Shown here piece after piece: positions 8,262 to 17,631 of a stretch of DNA of 35,393 nt. Source of the DNA: an uncultured Gammaproteobacteria bacterium (GTDB taxonomy: Bacteria > Pseudomonadota > Gammaproteobacteria > Pseudomonadales > Azotimanducaceae); NCBI GenBank assembly GCA_913045175.1, contig CAJWQG010000036.1, forward strand, positions 1 through 35,393. Direction: 5' to 3'. The first letter of the stretch is position 1. Each line of letters starts with the position of its first letter. A program made the position numbers and the translations under genes. Under the pieces are notes generated by a model. That model ran no database searches, was not told the origin of the DNA, and saw only the letters and a list, made by a program, of their open reading frames with translations.

Positions 8262-9425
8262 TTAATCCCGACGTAATTCATCTGATACCCCGATGGGCGT
8301 GGGATATCTGAAGACAACCAGATAAGAAGATACAAGAAAAGTGATGATCGCCGTTGCCTGGATGAGGTGAGAAGCATTCTGGCTTATAAGCGCCTCTGAG
8401 GTGGCGATGAATGCGATCAATAGTGAGAACTCGCTTATCTGTCCTAACCTGAAACCGATTTCCCACCCGACGTTGACAGATTCGCTAACGCCGTGGAGAA
8501 GAACCCGGAAAACAATCGGTTTAAGAATGAGTATCGTACCCGCCAGGATTAGTGCTGGCAGCGCTACGTCCATAAGTAGTTCCAGATGGAATGACGCGCC
8601 AAGTGAGAAGAAAAACAGTACAAGAAAAAAATCGCGTAACGGCTTGAGGTTCTCTGCAATGTAATAGGCGATAGGGCTTGTTGCGATCGATACGCCTGCG
8701 ATGAAAGCGCCGACCTCCAGCGATAGTCCTGCCAATTCTGCAATCTCTGCTAACCCAAGACACCATCCAATTGCGACCAAAAATATGTATTCATGGAAAG
8801 CGTCGAAACGAGCAAGTAGCTTAAGTAACACATAGCGAACGAATACGAAGGCGAAGAGAATGATTAAAGGAAAACTGACCAGTACTCGGATGACTTTGGC
8901 TGCGCCACTAAATTCAAGGAAGCCACCGGATAATATCAGGAGGACGATAATTGCGATCAGATCCTGAATCAAAAGCAGACTGACGACCAGTTCTCCGGTA
9001 TGTCGGTGGTGCAATACGGTGGTTGGCAATAACTTGATGCCAATTATCGTGCTTGAGAACATCATGGCGATGCCAATCACAATATTCTCCTGCAACGTGT
9101 ATCCCGATAGGTGACCGATTGAGAAACCCAGTAAGAAGAACAGCCCAGAGCTGGCAATTGCAACCAGCATCGCATTCTTAAGCATATTGCCAAGTTTTGA
9201 GGGCTGCATATCGAGACCAAGGAGAAACAGCAGGAATATAATTCCAATCTTGGCAATGCTGTTGATTAACGATGGATCGTCAACCAGAGACGTTCCGGAT
9301 GGCCCGAGAATTACACCTACGGCGATGTAGGCAACAATGAGTGGTTGTCGCGTATACAGCGCCAGGGTAGCCAAAACTGCGGCGCTAGAGAAAATAAGAA
9401 AAAAGGAGGTAAGAAGAGGATCCAT
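8262..9425 (-). CDS. CPA2-family cation:proton antiporter (Kef/NapA-like membrane domain)
   Basis: A 387-residue, very hydrophobic protein with about 12 predicted membrane segments. It matches the Na+/H+ exchanger domain of the CPA2 (Kef-type) family: an early GVILGPSG glycine-rich turn, FLLFLLGLDM, the MMFSSTIIGIKLL discontinuous-helix region, and LLIQDLIAI with the conserved Asp of the ion site. No C-terminal RCK/TrkA-N domain is present, so it is not a full Kef potassium efflux protein; it may exchange Na+ or K+ for protons without nucleotide control. Ion specificity cannot be read from sequence. The next minus-strand gene upstream (DUF934) ends 46 bases before it. Confidence 0.85.
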   Translation of the reverse strand: MDPLLTSFFLIFSSAAVLATLALYTRQPLIVAYIAVGVILGPSGTSLVDDPSLINSIAKIGIIFLLFLLGLDMQPSKLGNMLKNAMLVAIASSGLFFLLGFSIGHLSGYTLQENIVIGIAMMFSSTIIGIKLLPTTVLHHRHTGELVVSLLLIQDLIAIIVLLILSGGFLEFSGAAKVIRVLVSFPLIILFAFVFVRYVLLKLLARFDAFHEYIFLVAIGWCLGLAEIAELAGLSLEVGAFIAGVSIATSPIAYYIAENLKPLRDFFLVLFFFSLGASFHLELLMDVALPALILAGTILILKPIVFRVLLHGVSESVNVGWEIGFRLGQISEFSLLIAFIATSEALISQNASHLIQATAIITFLVSSYLVVFRYPTPIGVSDELRRD

Positions 9426-9471
9426 GGTCCCATTATAGTCTCAAGGATAAGCACTCGCCTAAAAGATGTGG

Positions 9472-9951
9472 TCAACGATTCCTGAATAGAGGGTCAGGTC
9501 TGTCTGCTGTTGGCTGATAGCTAACACTGAATCCCGTAAGACTTGCCAAAGACGCTTCGATATCCTGACCTTCAGCCAGCTCAAACGCATCAAAGCCGCA
9601 GCGAATCATCTGCTCTAGCTCGTCTCTTCTAACGTCGCCTATTGCCCGGATCTCTCCCTCATATCCGTACCTGCGGCGCAGAATATTGGCGCTTGAATAG
9701 GCTCTGCCGTCATTGAACGCCGTGAAGTTTAGTGCAATGACATTGCAGTCGATGTTGTCCTCAAGCAGTTCGACTTCTTCATCGCTATCCAGCCAAACGC
9801 CATAGTCGTTTCGGCCCGCCAGTGCCTCTCGATTTTCAAGATAAACTGACAGGGGTAGCAACTGATTGTCGATGGAAATATCTACATCGTCACCCGTAGC
9901 GACCACAAAGTTGGATTCAACAATCTCACCATTTTTAATTATATTAGTCAT
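9472..9951 (-). CDS. DUF934 protein paired with sulfite reductase
   Basis: A 159-residue DUF934 family protein, a group found next to CysI-type sulfite reductase genes in many Proteobacteria and presumed to help sulfite reduction; its biochemical role is not established. Family-like features are LPLSVYLENREAL near the middle, then VIALNFTAFNDGRAYSSA, LRRRYGYEGEIRAIGDV and IRCGFDAFEL. I start it at ATG 9951, whose reading begins MTNIIKNGEIV and overlaps the cysI stop by 8 bases. A longer in-frame version from 10029 would run deep inside cysI and is unlikely. Translational coupling to cysI is implied. Confidence 0.88.
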   Translation of the reverse strand: MTNIIKNGEIVESNFVVATGDDVDISIDNQLLPLSVYLENREALAGRNDYGVWLDSDEEVELLEDNIDCNVIALNFTAFNDGRAYSSANILRRRYGYEGEIRAIGDVRRDELEQMIRCGFDAFELAEGQDIEASLASLTGFSVSYQPTADRPDPLFRNR

Positions 9952-11596
9952 TGCTTGGATACACCGCGTCCTTGAAGGGTTGAATCCCAAGTCGATGAAA
10001 GGTGTCGAGAAACGCTTCATCTGCTTCACGATTGTCTACGTAGAGATTGACGATGGTCTCTATTACATCGGGAACTTCTTCCCGTGCGAAACTTGGACCC
10101 AGGATTTTGGCAATTGCAGCAGCAGAGTCAGCGCTTCCGCCAACTGAGATCTGGTAGAACTCTTCCCCTTTTTTGTCGACTCCCAAAATACCAATATTAC
10201 CGACGTGATGGTGGCCGCAAGCGTTCATACAGCCAGAGATATTAATATGCAGCTCGCCAAGGTCATGCAGGTAGTCCAGGTCGTCAAAACGCCGTTGGAT
10301 CGCTTCAGCGACTGGAATCGACTTTGCGTTAGCCAAGGAACAAAAGTCGCCTCCCGGACAGCAGATCATATCTGTCAGGAGTCCTAGATTGGGCGATGCT
10401 AACTTTGCCTCAACCAGTGCCTGCCACAGCTTGAACAGATCCTGTTTACGTACGTCGGCTAAAGTAACATTTTGTTCGTGAGTCACTCGCAATTCACCAA
10501 AGCTGAAAGTTTCGGCGAAGTCTGCTATCTGCTCCATTTGTTCGTCTGTTAGATCCCCGGGAGCAACCCCCGTCGATTTAATAGCGAGGTTTACAATCGC
10601 ATACCCTGGGACCTTATGTGGCAGCACATTATGGGCGAGCCAGTCACCGAATGCGCGATTGTCGGTAATCAGTTCACCCTGGGGATTTACGTCTTCCAGA
10701 GATTCGTAGTCGGGTGGGGTAAAGGATGCCTTTGCCCGAATCATCTCTTCGTCTGTTAGCGTGCCGGGTCCATTCTTGATGGTGGCCCATTCTGCTTCTA
10801 CTTTCTCCGCAAAAACCTCTGGCGTCATCGCGCGGACCAGTATTTTGATTCTCGCCTTATATTTGTTGTCGCGTCGACCGTATCGGTTGTAAACCCTGAG
10901 TACTGCTTCTACATAAGTGAGCAAATGTTTTTGCTCTACAAAGTCTTTTATGAGGCTGCCAATAACCGGTGTTCTACCCAATCCGCCGCCGGCGAGGATT
11001 TGAAACCCCATTTGACCTTCTCGTTCAACGATTCGCACACCGATGTCATGAACCTGAATGGCTGCGCGATCTTCGCGCGCACCGGTAACTGCGATCTTGA
11101 ATTTACGCGGAAGCCAGTTGAATTCAGGGTGAAAGGTAGACCACTGACGCAGTAATTCAGCCCAGGGCCTGGAGTCTTCAATTTCGTCCTTAGCAGACCC
11201 TGCGTATTGATCTGTGGTTACGTTTCTGACGCAGCTACCACTGGTTTGAATGGCATGCATTTGTACGCTGGCGAGTTCCTCCAGGATATCGGGGACTTCC
11301 TCCAGTAGCGGCCAGTTAAGCTGAATATTCTGTCGCGTAGTGAAGTGGCCATAACCTTTGTCATAGTGTCTCGTAATGTGCGCCACTTTGCGCAATTGTT
11401 CTGACGTCAGCATTCCGTAGGGGACGGCGATGCGTAGCATGGGTGCCAGTCGTTGAACGTAAAGGCCATTCCTTAGACGTAACTGCTGAAATTCGTCAGC
11501 TGGTATTTCACCCGCGAGGAATCTCTCGGTTTGATCGCGATATTGTGCAACACGCTCATCGACCATCTTCTGATCGTATGCGTCATATTGATACAT
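9944..11596 (-). CDS. cysI: Sulfite reductase, siroheme / 4Fe-4S hemoprotein subunit (CysI-type)
   Basis: About 550 residues of the nitrite/sulfite reductase family. Two ferredoxin-like halves and two siroheme 4Fe-4S domains are recognisable, with cluster ligands in CCPGGDFCSLAN and NISGCMNACGHHHVGNIG, plus HFTTRQNIQLNW and TSGSCVRN in the first half. It reduces sulfite to sulfide by six electrons for cysteine synthesis. The DUF934 partner argues for assimilatory sulfite reductase over nitrite reductase. No CysJ flavoprotein is in the window, so the electron donor (ferredoxin or a distant CysJ) is unknown. I start at ATG 11596 (MYQYDAYDQKMVDERV), the usual family N-terminus; an upstream in-frame start at 11803 adds 69 unrelated residues and would cross the opposite small gene. 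Confidence 0.9.
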   Translation of the reverse strand: MYQYDAYDQKMVDERVAQYRDQTERFLAGEIPADEFQQLRLRNGLYVQRLAPMLRIAVPYGMLTSEQLRKVAHITRHYDKGYGHFTTRQNIQLNWPLLEEVPDILEELASVQMHAIQTSGSCVRNVTTDQYAGSAKDEIEDSRPWAELLRQWSTFHPEFNWLPRKFKIAVTGAREDRAAIQVHDIGVRIVEREGQMGFQILAGGGLGRTPVIGSLIKDFVEQKHLLTYVEAVLRVYNRYGRRDNKYKARIKILVRAMTPEVFAEKVEAEWATIKNGPGTLTDEEMIRAKASFTPPDYESLEDVNPQGELITDNRAFGDWLAHNVLPHKVPGYAIVNLAIKSTGVAPGDLTDEQMEQIADFAETFSFGELRVTHEQNVTLADVRKQDLFKLWQALVEAKLASPNLGLLTDMICCPGGDFCSLANAKSIPVAEAIQRRFDDLDYLHDLGELHINISGCMNACGHHHVGNIGILGVDKKGEEFYQISVGGSADSAAAIAKILGPSFAREEVPDVIETIVNLYVDNREADEAFLDTFHRLGIQPFKDAVYPSND

Positions 11597-11624
11597 AAGA
11601 ATGTCTTGACTTGGAAAACGGCCA

Positions 11625-11633
11625 ACTATACCA
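11625..11633 (-). promoter_or_regulatory. Possible extended -10 promoter element of cysI
   Basis: On the minus strand TGGTATAGT fits an extended -10 element (TGn plus five of six -10 bases), 29 bases upstream of the cysI ATG. No good -35 is seen, as is common for extended -10 promoters. CysB-type control is expected for the family but I could not recognise a site. Confidence 0.3.
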
Positions 11634-11697
11634 GCCTTGGGTTTGGATCCATACCTTTGACCGATGTCAGTTTGCTGTGGACATATAGCTGTCTGGT

Positions 11698-11726
11698 TTG
11701 GTGTGTCGCAACACACTCTGTGTATA
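11698..11726 (+). promoter_or_regulatory. Predicted promoter of the 37-residue membrane protein gene
   Basis: A perfect TATAAT (11721-11726) is preceded at 17 bases by TTGGTG (11698-11703). The predicted start near 11733 leaves a leader of about 20 bases before ATG 11754. This promoter lies back-to-back with the cysI promoter region and supports the small gene being real. Confidence 0.5.
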
Positions 11727-11753
11727 ATTGTAAAAAAAACATTGGTTGGATCT

Positions 11754-11867
11754 ATGAACGAAGGGTCAGTTAATAAAGACGACAATGCGCTGGTGGATGT
11801 CATGGCTGCTGTAGCGATGGTCGTAATACCAGTAATTGCAATTATTTTCTGGTTGTCAGGACAGTAG
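11754..11867 (+). CDS. Small single-span membrane protein, 37 residues, unknown function
   Basis: A short gene encoding MNEGSVNKDDNALVDVMAAV and then a hydrophobic helix ending in IIFWLSGQ. The polar, acidic first third followed by one membrane segment (about residues 15-34) and a very short tail is typical of bacterial small membrane proteins. A good -10 sits upstream and GGTTGGA precedes the ATG as a weak ribosome-binding site. An in-frame ATG at 11664 would add residues that overlap the promoter, so I reject it. It is divergent from cysI and convergent with metH, 40 bases away. I do not recognise a family and propose no function. Confidence 0.55.
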   Translation: MNEGSVNKDDNALVDVMAAVAMVVIPVIAIIFWLSGQ

Positions 11868-11907
11868 AGCTACGCATCGCTGGCGACTCACTACGGCTAA
11901 ATTCTTA

Positions 11908-14900
11908 CTACTTATATTTCAGAACCGGTTGTAACCACTTTTCTACCTCACTAAGCGTCATCCCTTTACGGGTTGCGTAGTCGGTCGCCTGGTCCTTGTC
12001 AATTTTGCCGAGCCCGAAGTATCGCGCTTCCGGGTGGGAGAAATAAAAACCACTGACGGATGCCGCAGGCGTCATTGCGTAATGTGATGTCAGGTCGACA
12101 CCTATTTCTTTGCTTGCGCTTAGGAGTTCAAACAGCGTTTCTTTCTCCGTATGGTCTGGGCAGGCAGGGTAGCCTGGAGCGGGGCGAATACCTTGATAAC
12201 TCTCCTTGATGAGCTCGTCGTTTGATAATACCTCTACCGAGACATAACCCCAGTGAGTTTTACGAACCTCTTCATGTAGTTTCTCTGCGAATGCTTCAGC
12301 TAATCGGTCTGCGATCGCCTTAAGCAGGATGGCGTTATAGTCGTCTTTTTCTGCCTCGTAGGTTGCTGCCAGCGCTTCGACTCCGATACCGGCGGTTACC
12401 ACAAATCCGCCTATATAATCTTCCAGACCAGTGTCACGAGGGGCTATGTAGTCCGATAGACAGAAGTTTGGCTGCTGGTTGGGTTTGTCCGTCTGTTGGC
12501 GCAGATGGTGGAGGCGAGTCAGCTCTTCCGATCTGGAGTCGTCTTTGAACACAATGATGTCGTCCCCATCCGAGTTGGCGGGCCAAAACCCGATGACCGC
12601 TTTGGCGGTAATCTTTTTGTTCTGAACCAGTGACGCCAGCATTTGCTGCGCATCGTCGAACAACGATCGTGCAGCTTCTCCTATGACTTCATCTTCGAGA
12701 ATTTTTGGATACTTTCCTGCAAGCTCCCAGGCAATAAAAAACGGCGTCCAGTCAATATAGGGTATTAGCTCTTCAAGTGGATAGTTGACAAAGGTTTTTG
12801 TCCCATCAAGGATTGGAGTCGGCGGCGTGTAGTCTTTCCAGTTCAGTGTTGCGCCATTTGCTACGGCGTCAGGATAGGACAGGGTATTGCTCTTTGGTCG
12901 TCTTTTGGCGTTACGTTCACGAACCGTTTCATATTCGTGGCGGATTTCCTCACAGAACGCACCTTTGTATTCAGAACTTAATAGTCGCGACGCGACGCTG
13001 ACGGCGCGAGACGCATCAGAGACATAGACCGTTGCGTCATTCTCATAGCACGGTTCTATTTTCACCGAAGTATGTGCCTTTGAAGTCGTAGCGCCGCCAA
13101 TGAGTAACGGCAGTTCGAACTCCTGTCGCTGCATCTCGCTTGCAACGTGTACCATCTCGTCCAGAGAAGGCGTAATGAGCCCCGACAAACCGATGACGTC
13201 GACATTCTCGTCACGCGCGGCTTTAAGTATTTGCTCTGCAGGTACCATTACTCCGAGGTCGATCACTTCATAGTTATTGCATTGGAGCACTACGCCCACG
13301 ATGTTTTTGCCAATATCGTGTACGTCACCTTTGACCGTGGCCATCAGGATCTTACCCTTGGTGCTTGAGCCTCCATCTTTTTCAGCCTCAATAAAAGGGA
13401 TGAGGTGAGCGACGGCCTGTTTCATAACCCGCGCGCTCTTTACTACTTGAGGTAAAAACATTTTCCCTGAGCCAAACAAATCACCCACAGTGTTCATGCC
13501 ATCCATCAGCGGACCTTCAATAACCTCAATAGGGCGGGTGCGTCTAAGGCGGGCCTCTTCCGTATCGTCGACAATATACTTGTTGTTTCCCTGAACGAGC
13601 GCGTGAGACAGTCTTTGTTCAACCGGTAACTCGCGCCAGGCCAAATCTTCAGTCTTATTGCTGCTTGATCCACCGGAATATTGTTGGGCAATTTCCAGTA
13701 ACGCATCAGTAGCATCTGCCTTGCGATTCAAGATTACATCTTCGATACAATCTCTGAGGTCCTGTGGGATATCTTCATAGATTGCCAACTGGCCTGCGTT
13801 AACGATCCCCATGGTCAGACCCGCCTTGATAGCGTGGTATAGGAACACAGCGTGTATTGCTTCTCGAACCTGATTGTTACCGCGAAACGAAAAGGAGACA
13901 TTACTTATTCCACCTGATATTGAAGCGCCAGGTAGATTTTCTTTGATGTATTTGCAGCTCTCGATAAAGTCGATGCCGTAGGTGTTGTGTTCTTCGATAC
14001 CGGTTGCTACCGCGAACACATTCGGGTCAAAGATTATGTCCTCCGGCGCAAAACCAACGTCATCAACGAGAATGTCGTAGGATCGTTTGCAGATCTCCTG
14101 TTTCCTTTCGAGACTATCGGCTTGCCCGGTCTCATCGAATGCCATTACGATAACGGCTGCGCCGTATTTCAGACAGAGGCGTGCCTGTTCTTTGAATTCT
14201 TCCTCACCCGCTTTGAGACTGATCGAATTGACGATTGATTTACCCTGCAGGCATTTAAGTCCCGCTTCGATGATTTCCCATTTTGAAGAATCAACCATGA
14301 CGGGCACTTTGCTGATATCAGGTTCGGAGGCAATCAGGTTAAGGAACTTGACCATTGCTCCCTCGGAGTCGAGCATCCCTTCATCCATGTTGATATCAAT
14401 GATTTGGGCACCGTTATCAACCTGTTGTTGCGCAACCTCCAGTGCCGTCTCGTAGTCTTCCTCTCTCACCAGTCGTGCAAATCTGGCGGAGCCTGTGACG
14501 TTGGTTCGCTCTCCAACATTCACGAACAATGAATCATCTCTGATGGAGAAGGGTTCGAGCCCGCTGAGCAGACAGTTGTGGGTCCCCTCCGCTTTGTTTC
14601 GTGGTGTGTACCTGGTGGCAAGTTCTGTGAACGCAGCAATGTGCTCGGGTGTCGTTCCGCAGCATCCGCCTATGATATTGACGAGGCCGCCGCTTATATA
14701 GCCTTCTATGCTGTTCACCATTTCGCTCACGGTTTCGTCGTATTCGCCAAATTCGTTAGGTAAACCACGGTTCGGATAGGCGCTGACGAAGCAATCTGCA
14801 ATTCTGGAGATCGATTCGATATAGGGTCTGAGTTCGTCAGCCCCAAGTGCACAATTAAACCCGACACTTAATGGGCGAGCATGACGCACCGAGGCCCAGA

Positions 14901-15579
14901 AGGCTTCGGTGGTCTGTCCCGACAGAAGTCGACCACTGGCATCGGTGATAGTGCCTGAAACCATTATGGGAATGTCGAGCGAACGTTGTTCCAGGGTGGA
15001 TAGCGCAGCAAATATCGCTGCTTTTGCATTCAGCACATCGAATATGGTCTCGATAAGAATAATATCGGAGCCACCATCAATCAGGCCACTGATACCCTCG
15101 CTATAGTCGTCAACTAACTCATCGAAAGTAATATTTCGAAAACCGGGGTCATTCACATCGGGGGATAAGCTGGCGGACCTGGTAGTAGGTCCAATAGCAC
15201 CGGCTACGAACCTGGGTTTATCCGCTTCAAATTCATCCACGGCCTGTCGAGCCAGTTTTGCGGCAGAGCAATTTATTTCGTAAACCAGGTCCTCGGTACC
15301 ATAATCTGCCTGAGAGACTCGGTTCGCGGTAAAGGTATTGGTTTCGATGATGTCAGAACCTGCCGAGAGATATCTACGATGGATATCTCCGATTATTTCG
15401 GGTTGGGTGAGAACGAGGATCTCGTTGTTGCCTCCCAGGCTGGAGGGATGATCTTCAAAACGTTTTCCACGGTAGTCTGATTCGGTCAGCTTATGTGCCT
15501 GAATTTCAGTTCCCATGGCGCCATCCATAACCAGGATGCGATCCCTAAGCGTTTCCCGAAGTAATGTGGATCTGCTCAT
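11908..15579 (-). CDS. metH: Cobalamin-dependent methionine synthase
   Basis: A 1223-residue protein matching MetH of E. coli (1227). The homocysteine-binding domain (1 to about 325) has the three zinc cysteines Cys243, Cys306 and Cys307 (NCALG and [10 protein letters not shown]). The methyltetrahydrofolate-binding TIM barrel (about 350-610) has [11 protein letters not shown]. The cobalamin cap and B12-binding domain (about 645-890) include [11 protein letters not shown] with the cobalt-ligand His754. The C-terminal SAM-activation domain (about 900-1223) has [12 protein letters not shown]. It methylates homocysteine to methionine using methyl-THF. It is a monocistronic minus-strand gene divergent from nfuA. 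I looked in the 188-base upstream gap for a cobalamin, SAM or SAH riboswitch and saw none. Confidence 0.98.
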   Translation of the reverse strand: MSRSTLLRETLRDRILVMDGAMGTEIQAHKLTESDYRGKRFEDHPSSLGGNNEILVLTQPEIIGDIHRRYLSAGSDIIETNTFTANRVSQADYGTEDLVYEINCSAAKLARQAVDEFEADKPRFVAGAIGPTTRSASLSPDVNDPGFRNITFDELVDDYSEGISGLIDGGSDIILIETIFDVLNAKAAIFAALSTLEQRSLDIPIMVSGTITDASGRLLSGQTTEAFWASVRHARPLSVGFNCALGADELRPYIESISRIADCFVSAYPNRGLPNEFGEYDETVSEMVNSIEGYISGGLVNIIGGCCGTTPEHIAAFTELATRYTPRNKAEGTHNCLLSGLEPFSIRDDSLFVNVGERTNVTGSARFARLVREEDYETALEVAQQQVDNGAQIIDINMDEGMLDSEGAMVKFLNLIASEPDISKVPVMVDSSKWEIIEAGLKCLQGKSIVNSISLKAGEEEFKEQARLCLKYGAAVIVMAFDETGQADSLERKQEICKRSYDILVDDVGFAPEDIIFDPNVFAVATGIEEHNTYGIDFIESCKYIKENLPGASISGGISNVSFSFRGNNQVREAIHAVFLYHAIKAGLTMGIVNAGQLAIYEDIPQDLRDCIEDVILNRKADATDALLEIAQQYSGGSSSNKTEDLAWRELPVEQRLSHALVQGNNKYIVDDTEEARLRRTRPIEVIEGPLMDGMNTVGDLFGSGKMFLPQVVKSARVMKQAVAHLIPFIEAEKDGGSSTKGKILMATVKGDVHDIGKNIVGVVLQCNNYEVIDLGVMVPAEQILKAARDENVDVIGLSGLITPSLDEMVHVASEMQRQEFELPLLIGGATTSKAHTSVKIEPCYENDATVYVSDASRAVSVASRLLSSEYKGAFCEEIRHEYETVRERNAKRRPKSNTLSYPDAVANGATLNWKDYTPPTPILDGTKTFVNYPLEELIPYIDWTPFFIAWELAGKYPKILEDEVIGEAARSLFDDAQQMLASLVQNKKITAKAVIGFWPANSDGDDIIVFKDDSRSEELTRLHHLRQQTDKPNQQPNFCLSDYIAPRDTGLEDYIGGFVVTAGIGVEALAATYEAEKDDYNAILLKAIADRLAEAFAEKLHEEVRKTHWGYVSVEVLSNDELIKESYQGIRPAPGYPACPDHTEKETLFELLSASKEIGVDLTSHYAMTPAASVSGFYFSHPEARYFGLGKIDKDQATDYATRKGMTLSEVEKWLQPVLKYK

Positions 15580-15738
15580 CTATTTCTGCTGCATGATTTA
15601 AAGATAGCGTAGTCTACCAAGATCATTGCTGGTTGTTTTGAAGATCTGTCGCGATGAGGATGAGTTAGTTTCATACAAAAACCCTTTAAAAAATAGGGGC
15701 TTAGTAAAATTCTCGTGGTGCGTACGACGGCGCTGGAG

Positions 15739-15744
15739 TACAAT
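15739..15744 (+). promoter_or_regulatory. Possible -10 element of nfuA
   Basis: TACAAT lies 38 bases before the nfuA ATG, giving a plausible start near 15751. The -35 region is poor (TGGTGC at 17 bases). A weak assignment inside the divergent metH/nfuA gap. Confidence 0.25.
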
Positions 15745-15782
15745 GCATTAACGACAAAGCTTAACGAGTGAGAAGAGATACT

Positions 15783-16364
15783 ATGGTTGAGATAACCGAA
15801 TCGGCGCAAAATTATCTGCGCGACCTGTTAAGTAAACAGGAAGCAGATAGCGTGGGTATCCGTATTTTTATTACTGATCCAGGTACGCCGATGGCAGAGA
15901 CCTGCATAGCATACTGTCCGGAAGGCGAAGAACAGTCCACGGATGAGCGAGTAGAGTACGAAGGCTTTAGCGGCTGGATAGATGACCGCAGTAAGCCATT
16001 TCTGGATGAAGCGCTGGTTGACTATGCGGAAGACAAAATGGGTGGTCAGCTTACGATAAAAGCGCCTAATTCAAAGGTCCCAAAGGTATCTGACGACAGC
16101 CCAATCGAAGATCGAATCAACTATGTATTGCACAGTCAGGTCAATCCTTCACTAGCAGAACACGGTGGTATGGTAACGCTGGTTGAGGTCGCTGAGGAAA
16201 ATGTCGCCGTTCTTCAGTTTGGCGGTGGTTGCCAGGGTTGCGGGATGGTCGATATGACGTTGAAAGATGGTGTAGAGAAGTCTTTGCTGGAGCAAATTCC
16301 TGATCTCAAAGCGGTCAGTGATGTCACTGACCACTCTTTGCGCGAGAATGCTTACTTCAAATAG
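15783..16364 (+). CDS. nfuA: NfuA Fe-S biogenesis / carrier protein
   Basis: A 193-residue protein of the length and two-domain layout of NfuA. An N-terminal degenerate A-type carrier domain (about 1-100: [33 protein letters not shown]) is joined to a C-terminal Nfu domain (about 105-193). The 4Fe-4S-binding Cys-x-x-Cys sits in [16 protein letters not shown]. It receives clusters from the assembly machinery and passes them to client enzymes, notably under oxidative stress or iron limitation. I start at ATG 15783 with AGAAGAG upstream; an in-frame GTG at 15768 would add five residues and place the start within that ribosome-binding site. Confidence 0.95.
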   Translation: MVEITESAQNYLRDLLSKQEADSVGIRIFITDPGTPMAETCIAYCPEGEEQSTDERVEYEGFSGWIDDRSKPFLDEALVDYAEDKMGGQLTIKAPNSKVPKVSDDSPIEDRINYVLHSQVNPSLAEHGGMVTLVEVAEENVAVLQFGGGCQGCGMVDMTLKDGVEKSLLEQIPDLKAVSDVTDHSLRENAYFK

Positions 16365-16379
16365 ATGCTTTTTCTTTTT

Positions 16380-16398
16380 GCGAGGGGTGCCCCCTCGC
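16380..16398. other. GC-rich hairpin between convergent nfuA and aroF
   Basis: GCGAGGGG (16380-16387) pairs perfectly with CCCCTCGC (16391-16398) over a 3-base loop. On the plus strand the T-rich run (16369-16379) precedes rather than follows the stem, and on the minus strand the stem is followed by A-rich sequence, so neither strand shows a standard intrinsic terminator. It may stabilise or block the 3' ends of the two converging transcripts. Confidence 0.5.
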
Positions 16399-16415
16399 GC
16401 TCCCCCGCTGAGGGC

Positions 16416-17522
16416 TCAGGCTGACTGCTCCATTAGGTCGTCAGTTGTTAGTGCGCGACGTGTCGGTAATATTTCTTTTACGCTATCTCGCAGGTCATGC
16501 ATCATTTCTTCGGTGGTCGCCCAATCGACGCATTTGTCGGTAACTGATACGCCGTATTCGATTTTGCTGCGATCTTCCGGGATAGATTGATTCCCTGCAT
16601 TAATGTTGCTTTCAACCATCAGACCAATAATGGAATTGTTTCCATCGATAATCTGATTACCGACATTTTTCATCACAAGTGGTTGCAGGTTGTGGTCCTT
16701 GTTGGAATTTGCGTGACTGCAATCAATCATGATGTTGGCTGGTATACCTGCCTTTAGTAGTTGCTGCTCGCAGACTGAGACGTTCACGCTATCGTAATTC
16801 GTGCTTCCGCCTCCACCGCGAAGCACCATATGAGCGTGCCGGTTACCTCGAGTGTGGATGACTGATACGGCTCCTTCGTGATTAATCCCCAGGAATCTAT
16901 GTGGCGCGGACACTGACTGTAGTGCGTTGATAGCAACTTCGAGTCCACCATCTGTTCCATTCTTGAAACCAACCGCCGAAGAAAGACCGCTTGCCATTTC
17001 ACGATGAGTTTGTGATTCGGTAGTACGAGCGCCAATGGCACTCCAACTAATCATGTCCTGGAGGTACTGAGGGGATACCGGATCAAGGGCCTCCGTGGAG
17101 GTTGGTAAACCCATCTCCGAAAGGTCAACCAATAGTTTACGGCCAATCTTCAGTCCTTCAGTGATGTTAAAGGAGTCGTCCAGGTGCGGATCGTTAATGA
17201 GACCTTTCCATCCAACCGTCGTTCTGGGCTTTTCGAAATATACTCGCATTACCAGGTAGAGACTGTCAGATACTTCATCTACGAGTTTCTTCAGGCGTGC
17301 CGCATAATCCATAGCACCGTCAACATCATGAATAGAGCATGGGCCTACGACGACCATCAATCGAGGGTCTTTCCTTTCCAGAATGTCCTTGATTGTCGCT
17401 CTTCCACGCGCAACTGTGGCAAGCGCATTCTCAGATGCTGGAATGCTATCTTTCAGTTGATTGGGGTTAACTAATGTCTCTTCGCTTAACACGTTTAAGT
17501 CGTCCACTACTAAATTCCTCAT
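16416..17522 (-). CDS. aroF: 3-deoxy-7-phosphoheptulonate (DAHP) synthase, AroF type
   Basis: A 368-residue class I DAHP synthase, first enzyme of the shikimate pathway, condensing phosphoenolpyruvate and erythrose 4-phosphate. Hallmarks are VVGPCSIHD with the metal-ligand Cys, MRVYFEKPRTTVGWKGLIND, SWSAIGARTTESQTHREMAS, PVGFKNGTDG-like VGFKNGTDGG, and DCSHANSNKDH. Of the three E. coli paralogues it is most like tyrosine-sensitive AroF, for example VSDSLYLVMRVYFEKP and TEALDPVSPQYL. The start ATG has GGAGAG 4 bases upstream. The 5' leader holds a Tyr/Trp/Phe-rich leader peptide and alternative hairpins, so transcription attenuation is the likely control in addition to any feedback inhibition. 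The tyrosine specificity is inferred from similarity. Confidence 0.95.
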   Translation of the reverse strand: MRNLVVDDLNVLSEETLVNPNQLKDSIPASENALATVARGRATIKDILERKDPRLMVVVGPCSIHDVDGAMDYAARLKKLVDEVSDSLYLVMRVYFEKPRTTVGWKGLINDPHLDDSFNITEGLKIGRKLLVDLSEMGLPTSTEALDPVSPQYLQDMISWSAIGARTTESQTHREMASGLSSAVGFKNGTDGGLEVAINALQSVSAPHRFLGINHEGAVSVIHTRGNRHAHMVLRGGGGSTNYDSVNVSVCEQQLLKAGIPANIMIDCSHANSNKDHNLQPLVMKNVGNQIIDGNNSIIGLMVESNINAGNQSIPEDRSKIEYGVSVTDKCVDWATTEEMMHDLRDSVKEILPTRRALTTDDLMEQSA

Positions 17523-17557
17523 TCTTCTCTCCGGTTACATCCACTTTTCGATCTGCC

Positions 17558-17595
17558 AAAAAAAAACCTCGATTTGGCGTCCGCCTATCGAGGTT
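17558..17595 (-). terminator. Attenuator terminator in the aroF leader
   Basis: Read on the minus strand, AACCTCGAT (17595-17587) pairs perfectly with ATCGAGGTT (17573-17565) across a 13-base loop. The stem runs into a tract of nine T residues (17566-17558). This is a strong intrinsic terminator placed inside the 5' leader, 35 bases before the aroF start codon, where a plain terminator would silence the gene unless conditionally bypassed. Its loop contains GGCGG (17585-17581), complementary to an upstream segment. Confidence 0.9.
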
Positions 17596-17630
17596 CCTTA
17601 TAGGGCGGCCGACCGCCCAGGCATTGGGCG
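17581..17630 (-). promoter_or_regulatory. Competing hairpins of the aroF attenuator
   Basis: In minus-strand order there are four complementary segments. A is CGCCCA (17630-17625), B is TGGGCG/GGGCGG (17619-17613), C is CCGCCC (17608-17603), and D is GGCGG inside the terminator loop (17585-17581). A:B, B:C and C:D can each pair, but not all together. If A:B forms, C is free to pair with D, which encloses one arm of the terminator and disfavours it. If A is covered by a ribosome at the leader stop codon, B:C forms and the terminator folds. The pairing is read directly from sequence; the mechanism is inferred. Confidence 0.75.
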
Positions 17631-17631
17631 A

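Noticed and set aside
9952-10029. Longer DUF934 start inside cysI
   Set aside because: The in-frame extension is the shadow of the cysI 3' end; ATG 9951 gives the expected overlap of a few bases.
11597-11803. Longer cysI starting at 11803
   Set aside because: The extra 69 residues do not resemble the family and would overlap the divergent small gene and its promoter; the family N-terminus begins at ATG 11596.
15580-15782. Cobalamin, SAM or SAH riboswitch ahead of metH
   Set aside because: The divergent gap to nfuA is under 200 bases and shows none of the conserved blocks of those riboswitches on the minus strand.
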